DNA from: Xanthoparmelia taractica
Taxonomy: Eukaryota > Ascomycota > Lecanoromycetes > Lecanorales > Parmeliaceae
Direction: 5' to 3'
Assembly (NCBI GenBank): GCA_033085395.1
Contig: MU853181.1
Coordinates: 1 to 64,000, forward strand
DNA: 64,000 nt
Shown: positions 34,635 to 46,079 of the stretch, piece after piece
How positions within the stretch are numbered: position 1 is the stretch's first letter
How the letters are laid out: every line of letters starts with the position of its first letter
The notes under the pieces: generated by a model
What the model was told of the DNA's origin: nothing
The model's input: the letters and a program-made list of their open reading frames with translations, nothing else
Database searches by the model: none
Position numbers and translations under genes: made by a program

Positions 34635-36856
34635 ATGACCACCTTTGAACCCATCAACCTTGGCCTCGGCCTTTCCGACTATTCCACTGAAGCAACTACA
34701 CCGACCACTCCGCGAGCTCCCATGCCCAACCCCTCTCGACTTACACCTCTCCCATCTGCCGAAGACTCGACACGGTCCGCGCCAAACACCCCTACGTCGC
34801 TGAGTTTTGGCGGTGTCAACGGGCAACGCCCACTACCTACTTCGCCTTTCAACAATTCTTTTCCAGTACAACATCAACCACTAGGCACGACAAGACCTGG
34901 GATTGTCAGTCGCGGAGACTCGAGTCGGTCGATTCGATCGACGGAATCTCAAGACATTGACATGGATGAGTCAGACGAAGGCGAGGGAGGGTCAGACGCT
35001 GAAAGTATAGACTTGGAGACGGGCAGGCCATCCAAAAAAAAGAAGGGTCAGAGATTTTTCTGCACAGAGTTCCCACCGTGCAAGTTGAGTTTCACACGGA
35101 GTGAACATCTTGCACGGCACATAAGGTGTGTATCTGTTCAACCATGGACTATAACATCCGACTGAGAGTGGCAGGAAACATACCGGAGAGCGGCCTTTCC
35201 AATGTCATTGTTCGCGCAGATTCTCTCGTCTTGACAACCTTCGTCAGCATGCCCAAACGGTACATGTCAACGAAGAGATACCTGGCGACTCTCTGGCTGC
35301 TACTGGTACCCGCTTTCAACGTCAAATCCGAACCGACCGTGTGAGACCACCGAGTGGGCGGGCTCGCGCTGGCACTGCGACTAGCCAAGGAAGCCACGGT
35401 CGGGGTCACAGCCGAAATCTGTCAACCTCCAGCATTGGATCCACTGCATCTACGATGGTCAGGGAGGACTCCCGACGAAGGCCACCTCCTTTGATGATGG
35501 CCAGTGATTCGTCTGCGCGGAACAGGCTGAGCTTGGATACGCTGCGGAGTCAGGCTTCAACGCCGCCTGGTCAGTATTCATTCCTAGTGGAACCATCGGA
35601 GGGTGCCAGCACCCCAACTTCAACCACTTATTCCAATGGACAGAATAGCCCAGGCTATGGCTCGTCCCTGGGGTCACCTGTCTCTTCTGTGTCTCGAAGC
35701 GGTAACTTTTGGGATGGCAGGTCTCACTCCAGAAGACTGTCCGTACCGTCCGGACCGATCCAGTTCCAGTCCCCTCAAAGTAATGCCTATCCCTCGCCTT
35801 TCCTTAGTCCTTTGGTTTCCTCCAGTGCTTCTACTTTTTCAAACCTCGGCAGTACTATTGGGAGTCCGACCAGTGCGAATTACAACCCGTCACGCCGTGA
35901 AGTGGTATCAGCTGCCGAAGCCGAATGGAGAAGACGGACGTGGCATCCTAGCAGCTATACTTACTCTCGTCCAGCTACGAGTGGATTGAGTTACTACCAG
36001 ACTCCGGATGCTCCTCGGCCTGCTTTTGCGCCACAAGCTGCTGCGGCTGCAAGCCAGCCGCACCGACTGCCAGGCATTGAAACTTTTGACCAGATGCCTC
36101 GTCGCCCTGCATCACCTCATGCCAGCGCTTCAAGCCCCATGCAGATTGATACCACTATCCGACCACCAATCTACCCCGGTCCATCAGTGCAGCCAAACTC
36201 TGGACCAAATGACAGGAGAGGCCACGCATCCTGGGACATGTCTCTCCATCAAAACCTAACCAAACTTGACTTGGCGAGTGGCACCCCACCTAACGACCCT
36301 GTTGCTTGGCCTCAGCAGGCCGTCAATGAACAAGTCGCAGTCGGCCCACAGAGGCAACAGCACCCCCAGGCAACCCCTGTTCTACACCAGGAATCCCAAA
36401 AGCGCCCTTCTGAGACTTCACACTACCCCAACCCCACCCCTAATAGAGCGAAACGGCAAGGCTGGTATATAGGCCACATAGGAGGAAGTCAGCAGCGAGC
36501 TTCACCTGGCGATTCCAGCAGTAGCGAGGGAGTCCCGACGACGCCATCGTACTCAACCGCCGAACATGATCCTTCGATTGTCCACAGCAATGGCTACATC
36601 GAGTCTGCTCACCCTGGCGCTGTTGTGCCAGCACATCACCACGTAAGTTTTGCCGCTTGATCGACATTGGGAATTTGCTAAAGCACTTGCGTAGGCCTAT
36701 AATTCCGGAAAATCACGCCCTCCTACCTGGCCGCTACCGGCCGGGACGGACAATTCTCACCACAACGGTCCCAAGGACACCCAAATGAGTGGGCTTGAAG
36801 TCCTTGTGGCTGTTGCCACCAGTGAGGAAAATGCTGCTGTTACTCCTCGTTCCTGA
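34635..36856 (+). CDS. C2H2 zinc-finger transcription factor, Ser/Pro-rich
   Basis: Three exons (34635-35125, 35175-36642, 36695-36856) encode 706 residues. An acidic stretch (DMDESDEGEGGSDAESIDLE) and a basic KKKKG patch precede two fingers that are split by the first intron. Finger 1 is CTEFPPC...HLARHIRKH with C-X5-C spacing. Finger 2 is CHCSRRFSRLDNLRQHAQTVH, with an unusual C-X1-C spacing. The linker HTGERPF is canonical. The rest is Ser/Pro/Gln-rich with a conserved-looking C-terminal block (GLEVLVAVATSEE) that appears only when the last intron is removed; unspliced, the frame stops four codons into the intron. The fingers resemble the ADR1/MSN2-like group loosely, but I cannot assign an orthologue. 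Confidence 0.87.
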
Positions 36857-37579
36857 TTTCTGTTGTTTCGAATCACGAGTTCTTTTCAGACGTCTGAATT
36901 ATTACGTTGCTTGACCGACTCTCAGCTTTATGAAGTACACGACTTTGACGCCTTCTATGTTACGACGATTCTGTCATGGACGCATATAAGATACCCGGCA
37001 GCGAAGAGTGAAACATGCATGGAGTGTGTTATTATCTGAGGGTTGAAACGTTTTGGGATACCATTGAGGAGGCATCAGCGACTTGATTTACCATCTACTG
37101 TCGTTTCCTAACATTATTGTCAACGGATTTAGCCACGCGCTTCGTTTTTGCGGATACCAACGCTGGATTGCAATGATATACGATTTTGGGGGCGCTTGTT
37201 CTTAGGAATCGTTGGGCTTCAGATAGCTTCGTCCTTCACTCGCGATAGTACCTTCTCCCCTTTACGCACCTAATTCGCCAGACCAAACCGATTCGGCACT
37301 GATTTTCGGGAAACAAATGTGCGAGGGTTGCGGCCTGCTTATCATCACCCAACTGTATCCACACTATCCTCTGTACACAAAATGGTATCTTGTATGTTTT
37401 TTTTCTCAACGCCATGGGTGGAGATGTGAGCCAAAACGAAGAACTCCGATGCAATGCATTGACCGCGCATGCCATGCCATGCTTTCCTAACAATGCTTTT
37501 GACCTCGCGCGATTAAAAATTCACTCATCCTACACCGATGCCACTTCCGTAATTTTCTAGTATAAAGCGTCCCTGTCCT
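36857..37579. other. Convergent intergenic region
   Basis: This lies between the plus-strand C2H2 gene and minus-strand COA6. It should contain both 3' UTRs. No gene is supported. Confidence 0.4.
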
Positions 37580-38164
37580 TCACAAAGGCGGCTTGCCCTC
37601 ATCTCCAGGCAGCGGCCTCGCCCCTTCCCTTGCCAGCTGCGCCAGCGTTTGAGCCTTCTTGTGCTCCATCACTCGCCGTTGCATGAAATACGTAACCTAT
37701 AGTCCCCAAAAGAAACAAACAGGTCAGCCATGTATCCGCAGTCCAGTCCCAGTACACCTTGACTCCCACCCTTCCCTTCCCTCAATCCCCCTTTCCCCCC
37801 CCCCCCCTTCAATCCCCCCTCCCCAAACCAAACCACCCAAACCAGCAAACCAAACCAATAACCCAAAAGAAAAGAAGTCCCCCCAACTCACCCAGCTGGC
37901 AGCACACCCCGCCTCAAACCCCCTCCCCTCATCCCCGCACACCTGCCCCGCACGCTCTTTCTCCTTGATCCCGTCAATGATGCCGTGGCGCTCCAGGCAC
38001 GCGAAGAAGTGGTCGCGGGCGCGCCAGCAGTGCAGGCGCGTTTGGCGGGAGGGGGCTTCGAAGGCGCCGTCGGGGGAGGGTGTTGCGGTGAGGGGGTTGG
38101 GGGGTTGTGGTGCTGGTGATGGTGGGGGGGAGGGGGAGGAGGGGGAGGAGGAGAAGAGGCCCAT
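37580..38164 (-). CDS. COA6: Cytochrome c oxidase assembly factor 6 (COA6-like)
   Basis: Two exons, 38164-37892 and 37696-37580, encode 129 residues. The core carries the twin-cysteine motif of intermembrane-space proteins: CWRARDHFFAC (C-X9-C) and CGDEGRGFEAGC (C-X10-C), the exact COA6 spacing. The second exon supplies YFMQRRVMEHKKAQTL, the family's C-terminal helix. COA6 helps copper delivery to Cox2 of complex IV, and import uses the Mia40 disulfide relay. The first 35 residues are Ser/Pro-rich and low in conservation. The 195-nt intron is long for this genome and is nearly all C on the plus strand (homopolymer at 37795-37807), a likely place for sequencing-length errors that would not affect the protein. 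Confidence 0.92.
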
Positions 38165-38574
38165 TTTTGTTCGTGAAGATGGAGGATGGGGGGGGGGGGT
38201 TGGATGTTATGGGAGGAGTAGAGTTGAGGCGAGCGGAGGGTTTATTTAGAATAGCTGCGCTAGCGCGCGCGGAATTTAAATTTTTGATGGGAGGTTCCTC
38301 CGCTGTCTGTCCATCTTCATCTGCAGAACGAGAAGATTATCTGCCGGATCTTTGTGAACAGAACCTCTCTCTTCTCTCTTTTTCTCCGACCTCCTTCTCG
38401 CCTCATCTAAACAACTTCCCTTCCGGTCCCCATAGCATGCCCAACAAATATCCACCACAAACGATGCGACCACGATAGTTCAACCCTGCTTTTTTCCCCC
38501 TAACCTCCCAACCTCACCTGCCTCCACATCCCTTACCTCCACCTCCCTCAAAACCCACACCAAACACCACCTAA
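38165..38574. promoter_or_regulatory. Head-to-head promoter region of COA6 and SYS1
   Basis: 410 bp separate two divergent start codons. The left part is G-homopolymer rich on the plus strand (for example 38189-38199) and the right part is C/A-rich. No TATA box is clear. A shared promoter is likely by position. Confidence 0.45.
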
Positions 38575-39347
38575 ATGCCCCCCCGCCGCCGTCCCCCTCC
38601 CTCCTCATCCCCCTTACGCATCCTAACCCAAATCCTCACCCTCCAACTCCTCTACTACATCTGCGTAAGCACCCTCCTCCTCTTCACGACCGCGCTCGTG
38701 ACGCCGGCCGCGGAGCCCTTTTCGCCGGACTTGGTGCTGGGGTGGCGGAGCGTGAGGGGGGATACGGCGGTCGGGTGGACGAGGGCGGGGGTTTGTTGGG
38801 TTGGGGGTGGGGGGGCGTGTGGGTGCGTTCTTTTTTTTTGTTTTTTTGTTTTTTTTTTTTTTTCTCTTCTCTCCATCATCTCTTCTCTATTCCTCCAATC
38901 CATTGCTATTCATTTTCTAGAGGAGGAGCAGGAGCAGGAACAAAGAAAATCGGAGAGAAAAGTCGAGCCTAAGCTAACGAGTCCATATATATATGGTTGA
39001 TCAATAGCATTGTCGTCCTCCTCCTCCTAATCGCCCGCTCGAAACTGGTCCCCGATTTCGCGCTCACGCTGCACGGTATCCATTTCCTGCTCACGACGTG
39101 GTATTCGCGCTCGCTGCCGGCGAATGCGCTCTGGTGGGGGACGCAGGTTGCGAGTGTCGGGGTCATGGTTGGGGGCGGGGTGTGGTGTTGTCGGTTGAGG
39201 GAGCTGAGGCCGATTGAGTTTGGGGTTGGTGGGGGGGGAAGGGGGAAAGGGGGAGGGGAAAATGGGGGAGGAGGGGGAGGGGGTAATGGGGGAGGGGGGT
39301 ATGAGATGGTTGGGTTGGAGGGGAGGGGGGAGGGGGAGGAAGTGTGA
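38575..39347 (+). CDS. SYS1: SYS1-like Golgi integral membrane protein
   Basis: SYS1 is a four-span Golgi protein that recruits Arl3/ARFRP1 GTPase and through it golgins. I model exons 38575-38790 and 38982-39347 (193 residues). Residues 16-43 (LRILTQILTLQLLYYICVST) and the segment AEPFSPDLVLGWRSVRGDT are diagnostic, as is IARSKLVPDFALTLHGIHFL in exon 2 and the closing RELRPIEFG. The tail is extremely Gly-rich and ends YEMVGLEG. The exact donor is uncertain: the G-rich sequence after 38790 offers several GT sites. I chose 38791 with acceptor 38981 because it is in frame and keeps the spacing between GDT..GWT and the next span reasonable. The intron contains a long poly-T run. Confidence 0.85.
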
Positions 39348-39943
39348 GTGAGAAGTGAGTGAAGAGGGGATTCGAGTCGAGATACCCGTTGATTGATGCT
39401 ATTACTTTATGGGAAAAGGGAATATGTATATTGTACCAAACACTGCTGTCGATGGGATGAAGTAGATCAACCAGTCAAAGGGTATCAAAAAATATTGGCT
39501 TGAGCATGTAGGCGGAAATATTAGTTTCTTGATGCATGCATGCACGAGCAAATGGCCGACCTGTCTATCGTAGAAGCCCATCTCATCAGGTCCCTGTTGA
39601 ACAAAGTAAAAAGCAAGGAGCAAAAGCATCGTAGCAGCAAAAGGTAGATGCTTCCTCCGCAAAAAAAACCCCTGTGTAGGATACATTCTCCCTTTTCCCT
39701 TTCCCTTTTACCTATTCCTCCATTGTCCGTCCCGTGATATCTTCTGCAATGTACGCATAACCGAATTTTTGTAATAATACCACCATCTTGAATATTAAAA
39801 ACAAGTCGCCGCATTCCGCTAAATGCGCTTTGATCAAACAGCCCGGCACATGCCCCGTGAATTCAAACTTCTTAATGCAATCTCGTCGACCATCGTAATG
39901 CCTTTGCATTCATCATGGTAATTAGGACTCATGCAATGCCTCT
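39348..39943. other. Convergent intergenic region
   Basis: 3' flanks of SYS1 and of the WOPR factor. The region near 39660-39715 has short A and CCTTTT-type runs. No gene is seen. Confidence 0.4.
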
Positions 39944-41722
39944 TTATGTTTTGAACGCCCGATCCAGAACCTTCAACGCCCTCATGTCTTCACCAAAACC
40001 CAACTTGTCGCTTGGTATGTCTTGCGGTCCACCCTCCTTCTTCACGGACCCACCAGGAGTTTTGTCGCCGGACCTGTCACTCTTCGCATCTGCGTTTGGG
40101 CTGTTGTGGCTTTCGGCGGAAGCGCCGTTCATTATGGCGCCAATGCTTGGGATCGTGCTTGCGCCGTTTGTGCCATTGACGTGGCTTTGCCCGGCCTCGG
40201 CAGCTTCCTGGAGCTGCGCATGGGCATGAGCTCCAGGAGTCGACGTACGGAAATGATGATTCGATTGTGGCTGTTGCTGTATCATCGGCGAGGCATCCAT
40301 CAACCGCGGGTCAATAGGAGTGGACGACGAGGTGGGGGGTTGGCCCTGCTGCTGAGCGTTTGGCGGCGGTTGCGACACGTGGGGAGAAGGATGACGATGT
40401 TGCGACTGCGACTGCTGCATACCATTCGCAGAGCTCCCATTGCGGCTGTGAGGTTGTTGGGGAGGCGCAAGGTTGCCATCAGAGGGCGTGGGAGGATTGC
40501 GACCTTGATTTGGAGGATATCTTGGGTCGTAGCCGCTATAGACATCTGAAGGCGGCGCGTACTTATCCATCGATCGCTGTTGCGGTGTCGTAGGACCCTG
40601 CCGTTGGTCGTAGCCAGACATATCAGGCTGCATAGAAGATGGCATGGAGGGGTACCTTCTTTGGTCGTAAGCTTGGTAGTGAGTGTCGTACGGTTGCGTT
40701 GTGGGTGGAGACTGTTGAGCTGACTGGGAATTCTGGAGAGGCGAATGACCATTGATCGGCGGTGGGGGTGCGTATACGACGCCGCCTCCGTTATACTGCT
40801 GGTAGCCATATTGAGGGCCCGCCTGTTGCATCGGAGGCGGATGTACCCAATTGTAACCATTGTAGTGTGGAGGGGGCCATTGCGGAGGTCCTTGTCGAGC
40901 GTATCCTGCCATCTGAGGGACAGTCGAGTATGGTGCGCTGACCATCGGCGACCTGGTCACGGCAGGGATGTTTTGATGCTCATGAACAGTCGATTCGGGG
41001 TACATTCCTTTTTGGGGACGAATATGTCGTAACGCCGGATCGCTCGTAGGACTTGTGAGGCCCGAGGCGGATGGATGGGAGCGCGAGTAGTAGCTGATGA
41101 GATGGAGGTGATTGCCCGAGGAAGTCGTTATGCTGAAGGACTGTTTCATCAATCCGTCGGGCTTGTACCGATACCCGTCCGGTCCGTCTTCTCCACCCAT
41201 ATCCATGTCCGAGTCACTGCCACGAGGGGTGTCGGGAGTCTTTCCGGCTCTTGAGACGGCGGCCAAGGGCGGCCCAAAGCTGTTGCCACCCCGCTTGCCT
41301 TCCATTTCTCGGTATGTGAGAAAGCTTCCAGACACCCTGCTGGCACTCCACGATTTCCCGTCCGTCCATCTTCGCATTCCAGCTTCCCGCTCATCCCAGA
41401 CGAAAACAGAGCCGGACTTAATGGACTGGCGTTCTTTTTCAGACAGCCTCCGCTGGACTCTAGGTAAAAGACCCAAGCGACAGGCCTCGAACAATATTAT
41501 CGCATCGGCGGGAGTCCGCACATGCCCGTTGTATGTCTCCATGTCTTGGGAGGTGGAAATGGTCGGTATCTTGGGGACGGCCAGCCTTGAATTGTTGGGG
41601 TCCTCCCAGGAACGCTTTCGTTTCAAAGGTATCTCCCGTAGATCAGGACTTGTTCGCGAAGCTGCGGGGTCCGATTTTGCATCGAGGTAAGCAGGCGGCC
41701 GGGGATAACTGGCGGGATCCAT
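39944..41722 (-). CDS. Gti1/Pac2-family WOPR-domain transcription regulator
   Basis: A single exon of 592 residues, started at the Met of MDPASYPRPPAYLDAKSD; an upstream in-frame Met at 41776 is less likely. The WOPR DNA-binding domain is in two parts. Part one, from about residue 62, contains GHVRTPADAIILFEACRLG, GSVFVWDEREAGMRRWTDG and SRVSGSFLTYREMEG. Part two contains QSFSITTSSGNHLHLISYYS and RPQKGMYPESTV. The wording VFVWDEREAGMRRW fits the Pac2-type clade rather than the Wor1/Ryp1/Sge1 clade, which reads closer to VFIYEE; this is from memory of the families. The C-terminal half is Gln/Pro/Tyr-rich, a likely activation region. WOPR proteins control morphological switching, sporulation and virulence traits in many fungi. 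Confidence 0.9.
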   Translation of the reverse strand: MDPASYPRPPAYLDAKSDPAASRTSPDLREIPLKRKRSWEDPNNSRLAVPKIPTISTSQDMETYNGHVRTPADAIILFEACRLGLLPRVQRRLSEKERQSIKSGSVFVWDEREAGMRRWTDGKSWSASRVSGSFLTYREMEGKRGGNSFGPPLAAVSRAGKTPDTPRGSDSDMDMGGEDGPDGYRYKPDGLMKQSFSITTSSGNHLHLISYYSRSHPSASGLTSPTSDPALRHIRPQKGMYPESTVHEHQNIPAVTRSPMVSAPYSTVPQMAGYARQGPPQWPPPHYNGYNWVHPPPMQQAGPQYGYQQYNGGGVVYAPPPPINGHSPLQNSQSAQQSPPTTQPYDTHYQAYDQRRYPSMPSSMQPDMSGYDQRQGPTTPQQRSMDKYAPPSDVYSGYDPRYPPNQGRNPPTPSDGNLAPPQQPHSRNGSSANGMQQSQSQHRHPSPHVSQPPPNAQQQGQPPTSSSTPIDPRLMDASPMIQQQPQSNHHFRTSTPGAHAHAQLQEAAEAGQSHVNGTNGASTIPSIGAIMNGASAESHNSPNADAKSDRSGDKTPGGSVKKEGGPQDIPSDKLGFGEDMRALKVLDRAFKT

Positions 41723-42415
41723 TAGTACTAAGTCTGTGTTGACTGTGCTACGTAGACAGAGAAGTACGCGTCGCAAATAAGAAAGCGATATGTATGAGGA
41801 CAGTGTGGTTGCGCAGCGTCAGGCTATATGGGAGATTTGGAAAGGGCACTTGGGATGCATGAGGGGTCACGAAGGGTGAAAGAGTTTGAAAATAGGTGAG
41901 GGTGTTGGATGTAAGGCGCAGGGAGGAAGTCGCAAAGCTTACGTTGAATGGTGGTCAGATGAATGTTAGCCGAGTTTTCGGCATACAGTAATATATCTCG
42001 GGCTGACCGTTGAAGGAGGATTGGCGAGGGAGCACGGAGAATAAGCTTGGATGCGAGTCCACTTTAAGGTGTATCTGCGTTTTTGGAGAAGCTTGCGGGA
42101 GGTGTGGTGTGAGTATGACTGATCCACGCGGGCCGTGGAGCGATTGTGTCGAGCAGGATGAAAGGCTGAGTGGCACGTAGAGCAGGGTAAGAGGATCGGG
42201 AGGGGGGCTGAGAATGCTGATGGATCTATGCGTAATTTTTGGTAAGTGATGATTTACAGTTGGGTGTGATTTGTAGTAGTTGGTTGTTGATGATGGGTTC
42301 TGCTTGCACGAGTCTGGTAGCACGATGGAAGCTTTTTAGAGTATCGCCTTTAAGGTAAATTCTGTTAGTGACAAATGAAGGTTAGCATTTAGAATTTCCG
42401 AGCATGCCGCTTAAG

Positions 42416-42452
<37 letters not shown>

Positions 42453-44297
42453 CTCGACCAAATAATCAGAAAATTGCTGCCGAGTCCAATCAGAGCTTAC
42501 CCGGGTTTTGGGTCGGTTGGAAAATATAGTAGTGAATGGCGAATGGTGAAACCCCTCTATTGTGGTTTTTAAAGTCCTCGGTATGCTTTTTGCAGCATGC
42601 AAAAGTACCTTTGTGGGTAAAAGTACTTACTTATATGAAGCCAAGTTTTTTCACAGATGAGAAAGTTCGAGGGAAAGAGACCAATGATGAATAAATAAAT
42701 AAATCAATCAATGATAAGAATTAATTACCTTACTTAAATAGTGAGAAGTCAGGCTGTTAAAAAGAAAGCCAACGTCAACGTCATTGCCCCCAAGTCAACC
42801 ACCCTTTTCCTTTCTCTTCGTCTACCTTACCTTGCCGAACACTCAATTGCCGATTCCGACTCTCCACTCTCCACAGCTGACCCTATCATACCCATACGCA
42901 CCACACACACACACACCCGTCTATCATACATGATACATGGTTCGCTTCAGAATTGCGGTGCAGGCATAAGATTGATTACTTCCATTTCCTCTCTGTTTCA
43001 GCGCCTGGCACCATTCCTACGCTGTTTCTGACTCGTCCCTTGGCGCAGTATCGACATAATCCACGAGATGTGAGACACACAGTCGTTGAATAAGTCATTT
43101 AAAAATATATAGTATAATAATGTTAATATCAAAATCTGGTCGGCCATGTGAGAGAGCCCTGCAAGTCGTTCTTTTTGGATTTTGGTCCGCCTCCAGTTGT
43201 GGAGTAAGGTTAATCGACACGCCACGGAACCTTATTATCTTACCGACGCTATCCCCCTGTCAATAGCTGCTTTTCTGCCGACTTGACTCTTCTCCGCCAA
43301 TTCCTTTCAAGATATACTTCTACTCAATATCTGCACCCTGCCAACTTTCTGAGCGACATCTCAATCTAGAAGTAGAGATTATTCTCAGATCTTTCTATTG
43401 TTTGGCATTTGGAACCCCAAAGAAACAACAACGTTCAGGGTCTGCGTTTTTCCTGTTCGGGCCACATAAGGGAATTCGGACCTTTGCAACCAATAACCTT
43501 AAGGGTACCCAAGAACCGCACGCCATTGTAGCAGCGCCATTATGCACCGAACCTGATACGGTATCTCGTGGCTCGACAAACCAGGTCACATCACAAACTT
43601 TGTTCCCCTCTCGCAATTCGCCAATCTCCAACACGGCAAAGCGCCCACAAAGAATGATTTATTTATATCTCCCCGGTAACATGGAAAGGTATCTTTTAGA
43701 GTACCGCCAAGCTTTCTGCCCGCTCAACCACAATACTATGCATATCTTCCCACCCTCATTTCTTCTCACTCAAATCCCCACCCTCCAATCAGAATTCTCC
43801 ATCGTTTTTGCCTTGTTCCAAGTAAGCAAGCCCGATACTTGCGCACAGGCTGCCACTTTTCCCAACTCTACAACACGGACTAGGGTAACGTTGCTTCTTC
43901 GCCGAGCCTGCTTAGAAGTCCGCTTGCATTCTCACTTACCTAACAAAGTAAAAATTAGTAGGCAACCAACCATCTTGTAGGTGAAGGCTGCCGAGGAAGC
44001 AGGAGTAGCTTCTCCTCCATAGGTGGATTCGTCGCCAGAATTGTTCCCCACCCCATTCCAACTTCAAATTCCGCGCATTGGAGGGAGAGATGCATCCCAA
44101 AAAGGACACTCGTCTCGTGTTGGCGGGTAAAGTTCTGCAACCGAGCTCCGCAGTAGCGCGACGCCGCTGAAATTTCAGATAAGACAAGGTTGGCCGTTGG
44201 CGGGTGATGGGTAGGACGCTGGGATCTTGCGGGTTCGAGCGGGCATGTGAGCTTTCCCACTGTGTAGACGGAAGAAAGCCAACCATGGGCCGAGGGA
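41723..44297. promoter_or_regulatory. Long upstream region of the WOPR gene with simple repeats
   Basis: 2.6 kb without a supported gene. It holds a 30-nt poly(A) run (42420-42449), AAAT/TCAA-type tetranucleotide repeats near 42690-42715 and a CA run near 42902-42917. The left part is probably the WOPR gene's 5' leader and promoter; the right part is the 3' flank of mitochondrial AsnRS. Open frames near 43400-43980 have no supporting features. Confidence 0.4.
42420..42449. repeat. Poly(A) tract, 30 nt
   Basis: An uninterrupted run of 30 A on the plus strand. It could be a slippage-expanded homopolymer or the tail of an old retroposed sequence. No recognisable retroelement body lies upstream. 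Length is likely to be unreliable in assemblies. Confidence 0.8.
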
Positions 44298-46079
44298 TCA
44301 GCAATCACACCGACCACAATAGCGAGGCCAAGGGACGACGTCTTTGATATTACTGATCCCGGAGAGGTAGGCCAGAAGCCTATCGAAACCGAGTCCAAAT
44401 CCACCGTGAGGAACGCTGCCGTATCGACGCAGATCGGCATACCATTCAAGATTGCCCTGCTCACTGGAAGGCGACACTTCGGAATCTTTTATGCTTTGAC
44501 CAGAAACTGCTGCAGCTGAAGCGTTCAACCCGTGTTTATGCATTGACTGAGAGAGTTGTTCTAGACGATGTTCGCGCATTGACCCTCCAACCACTTCACA
44601 TAGTTCAGGCAGTAAGAGGTCAAAACAGGCGACGGTTTTGCACTGCGACCTCTCAACACCATCCTCCACTGCTGACGGGAGCATGTAGAAAGGCTTGATA
44701 TCCTGAGGGTAGTCAGTCACAAATACCGGGCTGCCTCGGCCAACGGTTGAAGCAATAAATTTCTCATGCTCTAGCTGTAAGCCAGTGGTCCAGGACGGCT
44801 CGTAGAAGAATTCTGCCTTCCCTGACTTGACTGCATCCTGGAGGCAGATAATTGCACTATCATATGTGATTCGAGGCCACGTTATTTGCATGAGCCCCTT
44901 CCAGCGTTTGCGAAGTAATTCCTGGAACTGCGAACCTTCAGCATCGGCAGATTTCGCTCTCTGGTTGGCGTATAGAATCTCTTCCACGAAACCCGCTTCT
45001 TGTAATCTGCCAACTAGGTCTCGGATCATGTCTTCAACCAAATCCATAACGTCTTCTAGGCTTTCAGTCCGTATTTCCGCTTCCAGCATCCAAAACTCAG
45101 CCACATGTCGGGGAGTGTCGCTTGTCTCAGCCCGAAATGTTGGAGACAACGTCCAGACCTTCTGATGCTCGTGTATGAAAGCCTCTAAATGTAGCTGAGA
45201 AGAGACCGTTAGAAACTTGGGTCCCTTAAACAGTCCATCCTTCTCCCTCTGTGTAGCCTCAATCTCGTCGTTCGCTCGACTAGTCGTTAATTTTGGAGAC
45301 ACCGTGAAGACCTCGCCGGCCCCCTCACAGTCGGAGGATGTTATTATGGGTGGCTGCACACGAACGAAGTGCCGATTTCGAAAGTATGCAGCCAGGTGGT
45401 AATCACACTCAGACCTCAACCGTGCGAGCAGTGCATTCAACGGAGTCCGCAACCTAAGGTGCGGGATGGTTCGGAGGTATTCGGCGCTGTGGTATTTCTT
45501 TTGAAGAGGATACTTCTGTGTGATTGAAATCGTTAGCACCTATGCCGTGACGCGAACTCAAAAGCCACAACGCAGGTACTGCGGGTCAAATCAGTGTTTC
45601 TTGCCTACCTCCGCGTCCGCTGCACCGATGATCCTCACATCCATAGCCTGCAATTCGTACGGTTGTTCCTTTTGCGGTGGAGCAGCCTGCCATGTACCAG
45701 TGATGGCCACCAGGGTCCCGGTCCCTAAGCTGTACCATTTGAGCGCCGTTAGTCTCCTGCCGCAAGGAGGGAGACAAGATCATTGGACGTGCCCTTTTGC
45801 CAATTGCGGATCTAGCACAGCTTGTAAGGAAAATGCCGTAGACCCATCGCCCAGTTCCACGAATGAGCGTTGCTTCTGGCTTCGAATGGTTCTGATTGAG
45901 CCTTGAACGGTGATTGTATGGCCGCCATGTCGGGGTGGAGTTGCCAGAATGGTGGCTACGTTGGGACTAGCCGTGGGACAGGCAGAAAGACGGCGCAACT
46001 GGAGACGCGTCGGAGGAAGTGTAGTTGCCGGTCTCGGAGGCAAAGGTAATGGGCGAATGCAACGCCATGTTATGACCAT
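44298..46079 (-). CDS. SLM5: Asparaginyl-tRNA synthetase, mitochondrial
   Basis: A class II aminoacyl-tRNA synthetase charging mitochondrial tRNA-Asn; 541 residues. Exons read 46079-45793, 45729-45609 and 45515-44298. The N terminus (MVITWRCIRPLPLPPRPATT) is Arg-rich and lacks acidic residues, like a mitochondrial presequence. The OB-fold anticodon-binding domain follows (SIRTIRSQKQRSFVELGDGS), then the catalytic core with motif 2 (FRAETSDTPRHVAEFWMLEA) and motif 3 (GFGLGFDRLLAYLSGI). The first intron (45792-45730) most plausibly uses a GC donor: AAAGG|GCACGT joined to CAG|C restores the family residues GLGTGTLVAITGTW and gives matching phase. The adjacent GT five bases on puts the next exon out of frame. 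A strong GACTAAC branch site precedes the acceptor. Confidence 0.93.

Noticed and set aside
37659..38249. Plus-strand Pro/Lys-rich frame opposite COA6
   Set aside because: It is the antisense of COA6 exons and its C-rich intron; composition explains its length.
43402..43980. Plus-strand frame of about 190 codons
   Set aside because: Composition resembles noncoding flank, with no domain and no consistent neighbouring exons.
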